Source: Neoceratodus forsteri
Lineage: Eukaryota; Chordata; Ceratodontiformes; Ceratodontidae
DNA length: 64,000 nucleotides
Assembly (NCBI GenBank): GCA_016271365.2
Contig: JADMNL010000028.1
Coordinates: 102,027,001-102,091,000 of the forward strand
Reading direction: 5' to 3'
Shown here: positions 23,141 through 33,485 of the stretch, piece after piece
Numbering within the stretch: position 1 is the stretch's first letter
How the letters are laid out: each line of letters begins with the position of its first letter
Notes under the pieces: model-generated
Told to the model about the DNA's origin: nothing
Databases searched by the model: none
Seen by the model: the letters and a program-made list of their open reading frames with translations, nothing else
Translations under genes and position numbers: made by a program

Positions 23141-23494
23141 TGCTGGCCCAGTGGCACAAAGGGTTGAGGCACTGGACGCCTTACCTTCCATCACGTCAGC
23201 GACCCGGGTTTGGGAATGGACTCGGGTAGTTCGGAGGAGGGTGAGAGCAGGACTGAGCAGCAGTAGGGCAGCTCTCCTCTCTCGGGGTGGTCGTTGCTCC
23301 CCTCTCCCCGTAGTTCTGCTACCACCAGGTGGAGGTCTGGTGACTAGCGTAGATGGGAGGGGGCGACATGTTGCAGGAGGGTGTCTCTAGCCACGGCATG
23401 CGCATGCCTCCACATGCATGCGTCTAACCAAGAATGGAGGTGGGTGAAAAAAACAGGGAGAAAAATGCAAACATGTATATGGGAAAAGAAAATG
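23141..23494 (+). mobile_element. tRNA-derived SINE, subfamily B, copy 6
   Basis: Flanked by TTGCCATTGGT at 23130-23140 and 23495-23505. Head TGCTGGCCCAGTGGCACAAA, then GGGTTGAGGCAC, B-box-like CCGGGTTTGGGAAT. Tail GGGAAAAGAAAATG is A-rich but short of a pure poly-A. Confidence 0.88.
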
Positions 23495-23669
23495 TTGCCA
23501 TTGGTCTTTACAGCATGTCATTGAAATACAAAATCACACATACCCTCATGATGCAAAGCATCATGGGCTATATATGCAAATCACCACACAATATTTTGCT
23601 GGTTCAACTTTAAGCAGAAATGCATGGTGCCGAAAGACCTCTCACAGTCTGCAAAGGGTGCCAACAGAA

Positions 23670-23713
23670 GACATAGACACGTGTTTCGTCCTGCCAGGAC
23701 TCATCAGCGTGCC
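23670..23713 (-). ncRNA. hammerhead ribozyme, type I with very short stem III
   Basis: On the minus strand: CTGATGA (23701-23707), stem II GTCC-TGGCA-GGAC (23688-23700), GAAA (23684-23687), stem III ACAC-GTGT with no loop (23677-23684), then C at 23676 as the cleavage-site residue. Every conserved core base (CUGAUGA, GAAA, the A-U pair of stem III, the C before the cut) is present. Stem I, 23708-23713 with 23670-23675, pairs with one C-A mismatch and two G-U pairs. A self-complementary short stem III is known from hammerheads that act as dimers in Penelope-like elements and retrozymes. It would cut its own transcript. No Penelope reverse transcriptase was found nearby, so this is probably a truncated terminal repeat. 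Confidence 0.8.
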
Positions 23714-24745
23714 TCATCTGTATGACACCTCAGTGGAAAGAACCAGCTACCCTAAGTTGGTCTGCTAATTTAGAATCACAAGGAAGACCACAGCAAAGGT
23801 GTGAAATACCTTGGTTACCTTCAGTTACAGTAGCTTCAAAACATTTTTAGCAGTGGTAGAGTAGGATATGTTCTTGTAATTGTTTTCACTGTGTTTTCCC
23901 AAGCTTGTGGCCGTGTTCACACATGCCTAGCTGATGCACTCCCATCTGTGCCACTCGCACCCTGCTCCAGCCGCACCACTCACATCAGCCATTTACACAG
24001 ACACAGTTCTGCACCGTTGCAGGGTGGCATTCAGTGCTTCCACTGTTTTTACTGAATTTCTGCTGGGGGTTGGAACAGCGAGGCTCTTGGTGATCTTTTC
24101 CGGGTCCTTGATCTCGTTTCCCTGGTTACAACACCGCAGCCAAGTATGCGCTGCTGCAACTCTGCACACACTGCCTTTGGTGGGGTCGGGGGAGGGTTGG
24201 GGCAGCAGAAAATTTAATAAAATTACCAGCAGCCATGGCTACGTGAGGACTCAAAAAAGGGTGAAGCTCAATGCTGAGAAGGGAGATGTTAACAGATAGA
24301 GGGAGTGAGCAACTAATGCAGTGTCAGGAGGAAGGACAGTTTAGCTGGCGTGGGGTTTAATGGGGGTGCACTGATGCAAGCAGAGCAGCATGTTTACGCA
24401 CTTGCTAAAACACCTGCATTCCCGCAAAAACAGGGATCACAGTTTCCCACAACAGAGCGACCTACAATGCTCCTCGGTCGCTTACAAAACCTGATCTGTA
24501 CAGGTGCAACTCCCCTGCACCATGCACAACAGTGCAGATCAGACCATCTGATCGGCCTATGTGACAGCAGTGGCGCCACAAGCATTCAGCAATACAACCA
24601 AGCATAAGAGACAATCCCACCCCGAACATCAAGAATCAAATAACATTTTAGGATATGGCCAAAAATCCATATGCAATTAAGGGGCTCAATGGTAATGCAC
24701 AGAAGTAGCTGAAGAAAGACAGCATTTACTACTTAGTTTATTGTA
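23714..24745. other. unassigned; possible Penelope-like remnant at left
   Basis: The first few hundred bases may belong to the element carrying the ribozyme. CTGATCTGTACAGGTGC and GTGCAGATCAG form a weak hairpin at 24492-24541. Short open frames have no domain. Confidence 0.4.
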
Positions 24746-25892
24746 ATGTTACACTGCACCCCTTTTTGAGCTAGGGCAATCATGTGTCACAATCTCACAA
24801 GATAAACTGCTTCTCAATCTGAAAAAAAACAAGTCTATGGTCTTCTGCAGCCCCCACAACAAAAACAAACAACTCCACCTCTCCATTGCAACTGAACAAG
24901 GACCCATCCTAGAGCAAACACAATCGTTCAGGTACCTCGGCATCACCCTTGATCCCCACCTCTCATACGCTGTCCATACCAGCAATGTTGCAAAGTTTGC
25001 CAATGCGAGGTTAGGCATATTATTCCGGCACAGGAAACACCTAACCCCAGACACACTGTCAGTGGCCGTCCAAAGCTCCATCGTCAGCATCATAGACTAT
25101 GGTCTTATCATATATGGGTCTGCAACTACCACTGCTCTCAAACGTATCGTGACCTCCCTGAATAAGGCATGTCATCTCATCACTGGCTCACATCGCCGTA
25201 CCCACACATGTGACCTTTATTCCCAATATGGATAGCTTCAACTGGACAAACGCATAAGATACCAAACCTGCATCACGGCCAAGAAAATTATAATGGGGCT
25301 TGCCCCACCTGTTATCAGTGCCCTCCTTAAGCCTAGACATAGGAACGTCACTACAAGGAGATCCAATTCCCATCTACTACATATCCCACAATGTCGCATG
25401 ACCCAAGGACAAAGATCATTCACCTATCGGGCATCCAATTGGCTCAACTCTCTTGGCAGCGACATAGCGACCGCTCCAACACTTGGCCTCTTCAAGTCTA
25501 AGCTGTGCCTCTCACTGCTTGTATCCTGCGATTGCCCATCTTAACATTTCCACCGTTCCAGCTGCACATGCCTCAGCACCCAGCACTTACAATCAGTCTT
25601 TGCACCCCTAACACCTTACCTGTCATATTCCCTCGACAAGGCCCCCTGGCTGCACTGTCTTCCTCCCTCGCCCACCCCCGTATCTCCACTCCTGCCCGCC
25701 CCAACCACCTCCCATACTCCACCTCCCCTGCACCTCCTTCCCCCTCGATCTCCTACCCTCACTTCCCCACCACCCACCCCTCCTTCCTTGTCTTGCTCAC
25801 AGCTCAAGTCTTTGCACTGGTTATTACATGTCTGTAAGTCAATGACTATATGTTTGTAACTAAAATGATGACTGTTGCACACGCTTGACGAA

Positions 25893-25920
25893 CCTTTGTA
25901 AAAGAGCCTCGGCTCAAAGG
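25893..25920 (+). other. LINE 3'-terminal RNA hairpin
   Basis: CCTTTGTAAAAGAGCC-TC-GGCTCAAAGG pairs CCTTTG with CAAAGG and GAGCC with GGCTC. The two sister copies pair with different bases at the same stem positions (22818-22847 and 48341-48369). In L2-type LINEs a 3' stem-loop is what the reverse transcriptase recognises. Confidence 0.75.
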
Positions 25921-25940
25921 TATTGTAATCCTACATTGAA

Positions 25941-25963
25941 ATAAATAAATAAATAAATAAAAT
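25941..25963. repeat. (AAAT)n LINE tail
   Basis: Five to six AAAT units forming the 3' tail of the LINE at 24750. Confidence 0.9.
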
Positions 25964-25999
25964 AGGTGTATTCTGGACAACAGAATCAGAAAGCAGCAG

Positions 26000-26739
26000 C
26001 ACAGGCCGGCCTGCTGGTGCAGCGGTAGGGCTACCACATGCGACACCAGTGACCCGGGTTCAGGAGCGGACTTAGGTTACCAGAGGGCTGGCCATGGGGA
26101 TGTGGATTGAGCAGCCTTTGCACTCTCTCCACCTCCTGGGGGGGGTAGTGTCCTCGACAACAGGGCTCCTGGGTGACCACAGGATGACCCATTACCGGGG
26201 ACCCTAACTAGCACTGGAATGGGAACATTGTTTAACCAGGAGTAGCACACTAAGCCGAAGCTTGTTTCCAGATGTGACCTGGGAGCACAAGCAAGTTAAG
26301 TGACTTGCTCAAGATCACACAGTGTGCACCTAGGCAGCTGTGGGATTCAAACCCAGGTCTCCAGATCTGTAGCTCAGAGCCTTAACCCACTGTGTTATAC
26401 TGCCTCCTTGCTGGTATTGGCGGGTTGTGCTGGATGCCTGGCATCTTCATCACAGCCTCATTGCATGCCACACCCCCACAGCCTGGGAAAAACTCCCATC
26501 CCTAAATTGCTCCATGATGCCTCCATACTGCCACCGCATAGCTGTCCAGGGCTCCGTGCTGAATCCGTGACAGACATCCAACAGGGTAAAAGGGGGGAGC
26601 CCCAGAGGCCCTGCCCTGGGGGGCAATCCGGGGGGCACTTTGGTTGGGGTGGCCTCGGGTCACCATGGACAATGGTGTGGGCAACAGAAGCTGATGTAGG
26701 ACGCCAGCAGTAGGACACTAAAGCATAGTAAGTAAAAAA
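26000..26739 (+). mobile_element. tRNA-derived SINE, subfamily A, copy 7 (with nested CORE-SINE)
   Basis: Flanked by AAAGCAGCAG at 25990-25999 and 26740-26749. Head GGCCGGCCTGCTGGTGCAGC, B-box-like CCGGGTTCAGGAG. The body is interrupted by a CORE-SINE at about 26221-26407, and family sequence resumes at TGCTGGTATTGGCGGG. Ends AGTAAAAAAAAA. Confidence 0.9.
26221..26407 (-). mobile_element. CORE-SINE (MIR-like), nested
   Basis: Minus strand: GGAGGCAGTATAACACAGTG head, GACCTGGGTTTGAATCCCAC B box, GTGTGATCTTGAGCAAGTCA core, then the 3' tail GTGTGCTACTCCTGGTTAAAC. Inserted into the SINE at 26000-26739, so it is younger than that copy even though the CORE-SINE class is ancient. This implies recent CORE-SINE activity in this lineage. 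Confidence 0.9.
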
Positions 26740-26749
26740 AAAGCAGCAG

Positions 26750-27165
26750 AAACAATGAGAAACAGTGATACCCACACTGAAACTATAGACACACACATAC
26801 TTAAAAAAAGACAGTAAATAAAACGCTACTACTGGCACGTAGCGCATGGACAGACTCAACTGAGCAAACAGGGACACATATCTCTTTGCATTTTTATGTT
26901 GGCTCACACTTGCGCAGCCAACATATTGCAATAGTAGCAGATCTGGGGGTGCGGTCACTGTGGGTGAATGCAGGGCACAGACCAGTAGGTGCATCCCTCA
27001 TTCCCCAATAAGGCAGCTGCAGGCGGCACCAGCAACATGTAAACTGGCCACCAGATCAAAGAAAAGGTCCGCTGTAATGAGAGCCAAGCTTCTCACGCAG
27101 TGGCGTGCCTTTTCTGGTGACCAGTTTACAATAAAAACATGGCGGCATGCTGCCGCAGAGTGCCC
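26750..27165. other. unassigned sequence
   Basis: A small inverted repeat ATGTTGGCT...AGCCAACAT lies at about 26897-26925. Otherwise nothing recognised. Confidence 0.45.
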
Positions 27166-27169
27166 CAAA

Positions 27170-27400
27170 CCACTTAATTTGCCAATGGGGGAGCCCACTC
27201 CCCATCAGCATAAAGCAAACCCCCCCTCCCATTTACAGTGTGTGCCGAGGGGGTGTCTAATCCCCCTTGGCATCATGACGCCCCTTCCTAGTTTAATTTG
27301 CCGACAGGGGAGCCCACTCCCCGTCAGCATAATGTCCCCCATTTGTTGTGTGCAGACGGGGGTGCCCAATATCTCGTCGGCTACAGAACCCCCCCAAAAA
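27170..27400. repeat. tandem pair with GGGGAG/CTCCCC palindrome
   Basis: TTAATTTGCCAATGGGGGAG then CCCACTCCCCATCAGCATAA (27176-27215) recurs as TTAATTTGCCGACAGGGGAG then CCCACTCCCCGTCAGCATAA (27293-27332), a period of about 117 bp. Each copy has an internal GGGGAG-CCCA-CTCCCC hairpin. The long open frame 26960-27697 (245 codons) crosses this pair and has no domain, so it is not called. Confidence 0.8.
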
Positions 27401-27744
27401 AACAAACACTCAGGTGGCGCGCTGGGAGCCCATCCTGGCGTGCCAAATAATGCTCCTGTAAAGAAAAACCATCCTGCGATGTTTTTGTTTTGTTTTGTTT
27501 ACACCTGCAAAGCAGAAAAGCGGTCCCTAAATCAACTCCGGTGGCCCTCCCGCAGCTCGCGCCCACCCTCTGCACCCTGCCTCCCCACATCCCCTCACCC
27601 CATACTTACCTCCAGAGCCCAGTGCGACGATCTTCAGTGGACCAGGAACACGCCTGCACTCTTCAAAGCCAACCGTGAACTGAAGAAATGCCGGTAAGCT
27701 GTATAATGGCATAAATAGGGTTTTTCAACTTTGGTGCATATCTC

Positions 27745-27976
27745 AGCCATTTTTGGGAATTTTGGCACAACATTTTCAACATGGGGTTATTGGGACCCCT
27801 CCTAATGAATTCAGTCACTGTTGTGGCGTTATTCGGTCCTGAAAGGTGATTTTGCAGTCACTGCGTGGAATCACCTTTCAGGACTGATTAATGAAACGAC
27901 AGTGCCACTGTTCATGAGGTGGGCTCTCAAAAAGCCTATGTTGCAAATTTGGTGAAACGAATCCAAAAAATGGCTG
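27745..27976. mobile_element. long imperfect palindrome (foldback MITE)
   Basis: Arms 27745-27850 and 27869-27976 fold back on each other. The best-paired inner stem is GGTCCTGAAAGGTGATT with AATCACCTTTCAGGACT; outward it continues through CAGCCATTTTTGGG and CCAAAAAATGGCTG. Pairing is about 75-80% by eye. Size and shape fit a foldback-type non-autonomous DNA transposon. Confidence 0.75.
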
Positions 27977-28079
27977 TTTTACGAGCGTGCGTTGTGAAGT
28001 TTCCATGCAAGCTTGTAACTTCATGAATTTGTAATATTTTCACTCCAGATTTTCAAAATTGGCATTTTTCCACACCTCC

Positions 28080-28290
28080 TTATGAACAGTACAGCTGCCA
28101 TTTTTCACATCCTGCCCAACATGTGTTTTCACACCTGTGGCACAGATGACGTGGTCGCTGTGGGAAATCAACTTTTGGGACAGATTAACAAAATCACAAT
28201 GCCACTGTTCATGAGGGGAGGCCCAAAAATGCCTATGTTAAAAATGTGTCTCTTCAGGGTGGGGGTGAGGTTGGCGTCAGTTCAATACTT
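28080..28290. repeat. partial second copy of the foldback element
   Basis: GGGACAGATTAACAAAATCA then CAATGCCACTGTTCATGAGG (28178-28217) and GCCTATGTTAAAAATG match AGGACTGATTAATGAAACGA then CAGTGCCACTGTTCATGAGG and GCCTATGTTGCAAATT of the palindrome's right arm (27880-27960). The match is in direct orientation about 300 bp away. Confidence 0.7.
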
Positions 28291-29356
28291 CACTGCCATT
28301 CCTAATATGCATCTCTAACTCCTGCACTACCAGTGCCAATGCCAGCGAGACAACATTCGGCATTGACAAATGCTTGTTGACTTTAGGATGCCTTTAACTT
28401 CCTTCTGCTCACCTAATGGATGATGCAACTGCTCAAAGATTGTATATCCAATTATATATCCCTTTGGAATATAGTGTATACCAAAGGTACAACTGTGTAT
28501 GAAAACAAAGTCCTGTACTTTTTTACCTAGGGCAACCAAAAATCTTATCTACCAATCCCACCAGTCTGGCTGATACCAGGGAAGTCTTTCCCAAGAACCT
28601 GGGTCTCAGTAAAATTCAGCCAGGCTGAGCATTTGCAGGGACCAGCCAAAGATGGGCCTGAGTTTCAGTTAAACTACCAGGTTGAGCATTTGCAAAAATA
28701 AGCTATATGAAAAATTATAGGCAATGCTAACTGCAAGGCAGCTACAGGAAATTGTTAGCCACAAGTAGCGATTTTTATTATGTACTAACCACAGCTAGCA
28801 ATTTTATCATATTTAATTATCTTTCTAGTAGCAAAAAGTCCTTGTTTACCTTTTGAACCTTAGCGCGCTCCTGTTTGTCTCTGCCTTCAGCAACCAAAAA
28901 GTACTTGTTTACCTTTGACCTTTTGTAACTTTCTACTTGCCTCCGTCTTTCAGGCTATGAAAATTGTTAGCAACCATAAAATTGCTCCTTACTTACGTCT
29001 TTTACCCATACCAATTTTTATTTGGGTCAGTACCATTATTTATGTAATCCCCTCAAATCAGGCTTACCTTTGGAGAGATGTGGCTCCTTGTCCCCTCAGT
29101 CTGGTTGCGGTGCGGTTTTGCGTCAGTGCTGGGAGGAAGCTCACACCTTGTGGCTCCGTTTTGCTGTCTGTGGCTCCAGCCACTGGATCCGGGATGCTCG
29201 GCCTGTGGCAGAGAGACCGAGTGATGAGTGATTGTTCTGCACCTCCGGGCACATACTGGGATTTGACGGCCGGTAAATGCAGATTATACAAATAAAATAT
29301 TTATAATTATACAATGGGTACCAAATGAACCACAAAATCCTGCACTCTGTTTGGCA

Positions 29357-29416
29357 GACTGGCACCTTTCCAGCATTATAAATCCTCCAGTATGCCAATT
29401 GGAAAAGGTGCCAGTC
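29357..29416. repeat. hairpin, about 15-bp stem
   Basis: GACTGGCACCTTTCC (29357-29371) pairs with GGAAAAGGTGCCAGTC (29401-29416) with one bulged A. Probably the tip of a palindromic MITE. Confidence 0.7.
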
Positions 29417-29819
29417 AGCCCCTTAACCAAGATCAGTACAACCCCTGAAAATACCACAAAAAAGCCGCCATCTTAGATCACCACTAAACGGACAACTCAG
29501 GTCCCTCTGCAACAGTCAAAGTAAATGAAAAGTAATTCAATTAGTCACAATAGCAGTTCAGCCCAAAACAATGTTTTCCAACTCTTCCCTCGTAACTGCT
29601 TCTACCCGACTCGCCTCTGTGAAGCATTTTTTTCAGTGCCACTCACCTCCATCTACACATTCACCCTAACAGCTTCTAAAACCACTTGCATCTTCTACCT
29701 TTACGGTACTGCTGCTTGGGTACTGAAGCACAGAGGGATTGCTGGAGAGAGAGGGAGATTGGGACAGACAAGAGCCGGGGAAAGGGTGGGGGTAAGAAGG
29801 ACAGGGTTTTGATACCTGG

Positions 29820-29868
29820 AATATTACTTACAGCAACAGCCTGTCCAGGTGTTGCTGTAAGTAATATT
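29820..29868. repeat. perfect 19-bp hairpin
   Basis: AATATTACTTACAGCAACA (29820-29838) is the exact complement of TGTTGCTGTAAGTAATATT (29850-29868) around an 11-base loop. A palindromic MITE tip is the likeliest origin; a microRNA-like precursor is possible but unsupported. Confidence 0.8.
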
Positions 29869-30049
29869 TCAGATCTCAAGATCCTGTGGAAGCAATAAAA
29901 TAAGTATATTAAACTACTGCCACTGCTGCTACAGCAAGAGCAGTGGTGGTATCCATGTCACTAAATGGGTGTAATACCCATGAGCACTTGCGCCCGCTCA
30001 ATTGGATCCCATGCGACGCTTCCGTGTTTGGCTGTAAGTTTCAGCATTT

Positions 30050-30656
30050 CTTTTTTTTACTTTCTGTTTATGCCTCCTTCATCGCCATGTCTGGTCCTTC
30101 CCTTGGGGTCCCCAATGCACCACACAGGCTGCACCAAGGAACAGAGAAGCTTACTCCATTAGTGCCCCACTCCAGTTTTCTAGACGTCCCCAGATGACCC
30201 CTGGGTGGGCAGAGGAGTCCCCCTTCTTCTCCAAAACCTTCAGGGAAGCATGCACCTGGAGCTACACCGCTGGTTGCTCTTGGTCGCTGGTGCAGGAGCC
30301 CACCAGCTGGACCAGACATGGGTTTTGTCCTGGTTTTCTGTTCCTGCCCTCTGTGGGTGTCGGCACTGGAAGGACCAATGAGACGGAAGCATGTAGAGGA
30401 GTGTCTTCGCTCCGGTCCTCGGCCGACGTCTGCCCCTCCTTGTCATTCTGCGTCCTCTGCTGCACCACCACCTGTGGTCACCCAGGTGACAGTATGACAG
30501 TGATGATTGCAGCCCACCTCCAGGAGAAGGACAGCAGCCCATCGGGTGCTCAATCCTTCTCCCTCGGCCAGCCCTCCAGCAACCCAGGCTTGCTACCGAA
30601 CCCAGGTCACTGGCATCGCAAGTGGTAGTGCTACCGCTGTGCCGATGGGCTGACCC
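30050..30656 (-). mobile_element. tRNA-derived SINE, subfamily A, copy 8
   Basis: Flanked by AAGTTTCAGCATTT at 30036-30049 and 30657-30670. Poly-T at 30051-30058 is its tail. On the minus strand the head is CAGCCCATCGGCACAGCGGT with B-box-like ACCTGGGTTCGGTAGC. On the SINE strand the duplication starts AAATGCTG, again L1-endonuclease-like. Confidence 0.93.
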
Positions 30657-30670
30657 AAGTTTCAGCATTT

Positions 30671-31780
30671 TATTAAAATATAACATTGCCATTAAAAATA
30701 ATGATCATTGCAGCCCCGGACTCCCACAGCAGCATTGCAAGGTATGTGGGGACGGGAGCAGGCTGCAGAGCTTATTTGCACGTCACCTTTCAGTTTCTGC
30801 ATTTGAGGAGGAACTGATGCTGATTGCTGTTGAAGGCCTGATTCAGCCATGAGTTAAGCTGCCTGTGTATTGGACTGTGGCTGCCTTGCCTAATAGGTAG
30901 TCATCTGGACTCTGCGCTCAGATGTGACCTGCTTGGTCCAGAGCAACTGCATTAGCTTCTGATGTGACCTTCATGGTCCATGACACCAATTAGTTTCCAT
31001 GTTTTTCACTCCCCCAGTCGACCAGCCAGCACCCAGAGGTCCGAGGGCACCCTGGTTTCATCAGGTCTTGTATGCCAGGCGACCAGATATGTGAACTCTT
31101 TTATGCTGTATAGTGCCCCTCCTTGACTTTTACCATCATACCCCTAGACAATGGGGAGGGGTCTTTACATTTAGATGGCCCAAGGATATAAAAACCCAGA
31201 CTTTTGACAGTCAAGAGGACAGTACAAGCAGACTTGTGGAAAGACAGCTGCTAGTAATTAGTCTTAGCAGGAATTGGCTGCAAGGTGCTGAAAAGGCCAC
31301 CAAGGCATAAGGACATATACAGCTCCTGCTTCTAGCATTGACAAGCCTTTCATGCAATATTTAGTAGCTAACACAATAGGTTACTAAGGCTATTGCTTTA
31401 GGTGATAACTGCTTTATAATAACTGGTGACAATTTTTCCCATAGGGAAACCAGGTTATAATTCTAACGACGAACACGTGCCCGGTTTCCCTACTTTGGTG
31501 CATGTGCCTACTGTGAGCTTCCTCTTTTGTACGTCATTCCCTGCCGTCTCGCTTCTCAGCACTGCACCCACTCCAGTTCCCCGACACAAGCAGTCGGTAG
31601 TAAGTTCTGTTCTTTTTTGGGGGCAAACTAAAATATCACTGGACACAGAATCTTCACTACAGTGGGAAAATAAAAAAAAAAAAACCACTAGGAGCCGCCA
31701 AGGACCGCACGCGCTGAAATCCCAACTGTCCACAGCTCGAAACAAACCCATTTATTTCGTATAATTCCTGTGGTGAAAAA
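30671..31780. other. unassigned sequence
   Basis: GATGTGACCTGCTTGGTCCA (30931) and GATGTGACCTTCATGGTCCA (30961) form a 30-bp-spaced short repeat. No gene supported. Confidence 0.45.
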
Positions 31781-31800
31781 ACGATCCCCAGCAATTACAC

Positions 31801-31966
31801 AAAATAAAGGCTGGGTAGGGGGTTTACAACTTGGATTTTACACCCTACTCGGGGTAGGATGCAAGATTAAACCTCTCAAACTTCGCTCTCAGGGTTTATG
31901 TGGCATCCCACCCCTTGGGGGGGTGTAAAATCCTCGTTATAACCCCCTACCCATCCATTATTCTCT
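31801..31966. mobile_element. foldback palindrome (MITE-like)
   Basis: GGGTAGGGGGTTTACAAC then GATTTTACACCCTA (31813-31847) and GGGGTAGGATGC are complementary to GCATCCCACCCC (31902-31913) and then GGGTGTAAAATCC...ATAACCCCCTACCC (31921-31952). Arms are 70-75 bp around a centre near 31888. Confidence 0.8.
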
Positions 31967-31980
31967 ATATAACATGTATG

Positions 31981-32690
31981 CAAATATTATGGCATAGGTT
32001 AGCTTAGGGTAGTTGCTTTTAATAGGAATGCTGTTTTTTTAACTTCAAAAAGTAATTTTATTAACTAGATACCAAACATTGTAGAATTAGTAAACACAAA
32101 AGTTACACACTGATACATAAGCCATATCTATCACAGAACTGACACGACTAAATTAACTAATGTCCTTCCAATAAAGAGCTGTGCTACTAAGGGTAATAGT
32201 TATAACTAAACCACATTTTGCATAACCCCATCTGGCATGCCTCCCCACTCAAATACTAAGTTTAATTTCCGAAAGTCCCTGTGATCCGACCCAACAATTG
32301 CGGTTCAAATCAGATCCAGGCCAGCCACCTGGATTAGGGCGACCACCATCTTTCTCATTTGAAATCATGTCAAGGAATGTTGCTTTACAGTACTGCTTTA
32401 CAATATAAATGCTGTTGTGTAATATGAATGTCCATACAGCTTAGTTAGGTTAGCTTACTTTGAAACCTAGATTAGCAGTCAGAGACAGAGGCCATAAGTC
32501 TGCTGGGCACAGGAAATGGTAACTGTGAGATAATGCTTTGGCTGAATTGAGAAACAATAGCTTTTTGTCATATGCTTTGGGTAAATCATTCTGATATGTG
32601 ATTGTGACTCTGTATCTAGTTCAGTAATAAAAAACACTTGGACTATGCCAGTACATTCCACAGGATGTTACTCCGAACCCAGTAACATTT
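31981..32690. other. unassigned AT-rich sequence
   Basis: No family recognised. Confidence 0.45.
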
Positions 32691-32872
32691 ATTTTTTTTA
32701 ACCAGGAGAGGCACACTAAGCCATAGTTTGTTTCCAGGTCCAACCTGTGAGCACTGGGAAGTTAAGTGACTTGGTCAGGGTCACACAGTATGCAAGTGGA
32801 AGATGTGGGATTCAAACCCAGGTCTCCAGGTTTGCAGCTCAGAGCCTTAAACCACTGCATTATACTGCCTCC
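32691..32872 (-). mobile_element. CORE-SINE (MIR-like) with target duplication
   Basis: Flanked by TAACATTT at 32683-32690 and 32873-32880. Minus strand: GGAGGCAGTATAATGCAGTG head, ACCTGGGTTTGAATCCCAC B box, GTGTGACCCTGACCAAGTCA core, then GTGTGCCTCTCCTGGTT tail. About 182 bp, apparently complete. Confidence 0.92.
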
Positions 32873-33289
32873 TAACATTTCAACCAGCTAACTAACATTG
32901 TTAGTCTGAAACTCATATTACATAGAAATCAGAAATAACTGTGATAGTGTTATGGCTGACTCAATTTCTTTGTGTATTGGATGCTTTCATAAAAGGCATC
33001 TGGTGATGAATACAGTTGTCTGCCTGCCTGTACACCTCTGCATATCTGCTGACATCCAGGAAGGGAGAAAAATGGGAGGAAGCAACCTCGACTGGCGGGA
33101 TGAGGATGGCGACCCTGCAGGCATTGCAACTCCTTCTGTGGCACCCACTCACCCATGGCAGTCATGAAGAAGAAGATGGAGTAAGTCCCAGGTGTGGCGG
33201 ATTATGGGGCTAGAGTCACCATCAGAAGGAGGCCAGTCAGGAGAAACAAGGTGGACAAATACAGGATGAAAAAAAAGAAAACAAAAGGG

Positions 33290-33485
33290 CTGGCAGAGTG
33301 TTAGGGAGCATCAAAAGGGGTGTGACCAGCAGAGCGGGAGGAGCAATCCTACCATTTGACGAGGCCTTGGTCCGGCCCCACCTAGACTACTGCATGCAAT
33401 TCTGGGCTGCTTAGTACAAAAAGAACATAAAGACAGTCTATAACATGCAATGCAGAGCCCCCAGAATTATCAGAAGTATAGGGAC
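33290..33485 (+). pseudogene. CR1/L3-like LINE fragment, another subfamily
   Basis: Encodes EALVRPHLDYCMQFW after minor frame correction, then KKNIKTVYNMQCRAPRIIRS, the thumb region that reads [13 protein letters not shown]...VQRRATKMV in the other CR1 copies. Clearly more divergent. Both ends truncated. Confidence 0.7.

Larger units (their letters stand above)
24750..25970 (+). pseudogene. L2-like LINE, C-terminal third of ORF2 and 3' UTR
   Basis: Frame 24837-25235 encodes MVFCSPHNKNKQLHLSIA, FRYLGITLDPHLSYAVHTSN and ACHLITGSHRRTHTCDLYSQ, then after one stop RIRYQTCITAKKIIMGLAPP and RSFTYRASNWLNSLGSDIA. 'S(F)KYLGITLD' followed by 'THTC..LY' and 'aF..rA...WNsLP' is the C-terminal pattern of L2-related jockey-superfamily LINEs. 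The 3' UTR has a C-rich tract at 25650-25790, a terminal hairpin (25893-25920) and an AAAT microsatellite tail (25941-25963). The reverse transcriptase catalytic part is missing by 5' truncation. Confidence 0.85.
28331..30035. other. unassigned; two compact hairpins
   Basis: Holds two clean hairpins listed separately and short direct repeats (GTTGAGCATTTGCA and GGCTGAGCATTTGCA near 28624 and 28681). No gene supported. Confidence 0.45.

Noticed and set aside
23934..24299. 121-codon plus frame near the ribozyme as a Penelope protein
   Set aside because: No reverse transcriptase or GIY-YIG motif; likely chance.
26960..27697. 245-codon open frame as a gene
   Set aside because: It crosses a tandem repeat and CpG-rich low-complexity sequence, has no domain, and opposing frames are equally open.
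29820..29868. MicroRNA precursor
   Set aside because: The stem is too short and perfect, without flanking basal stem; a palindromic transposon tip explains it better.
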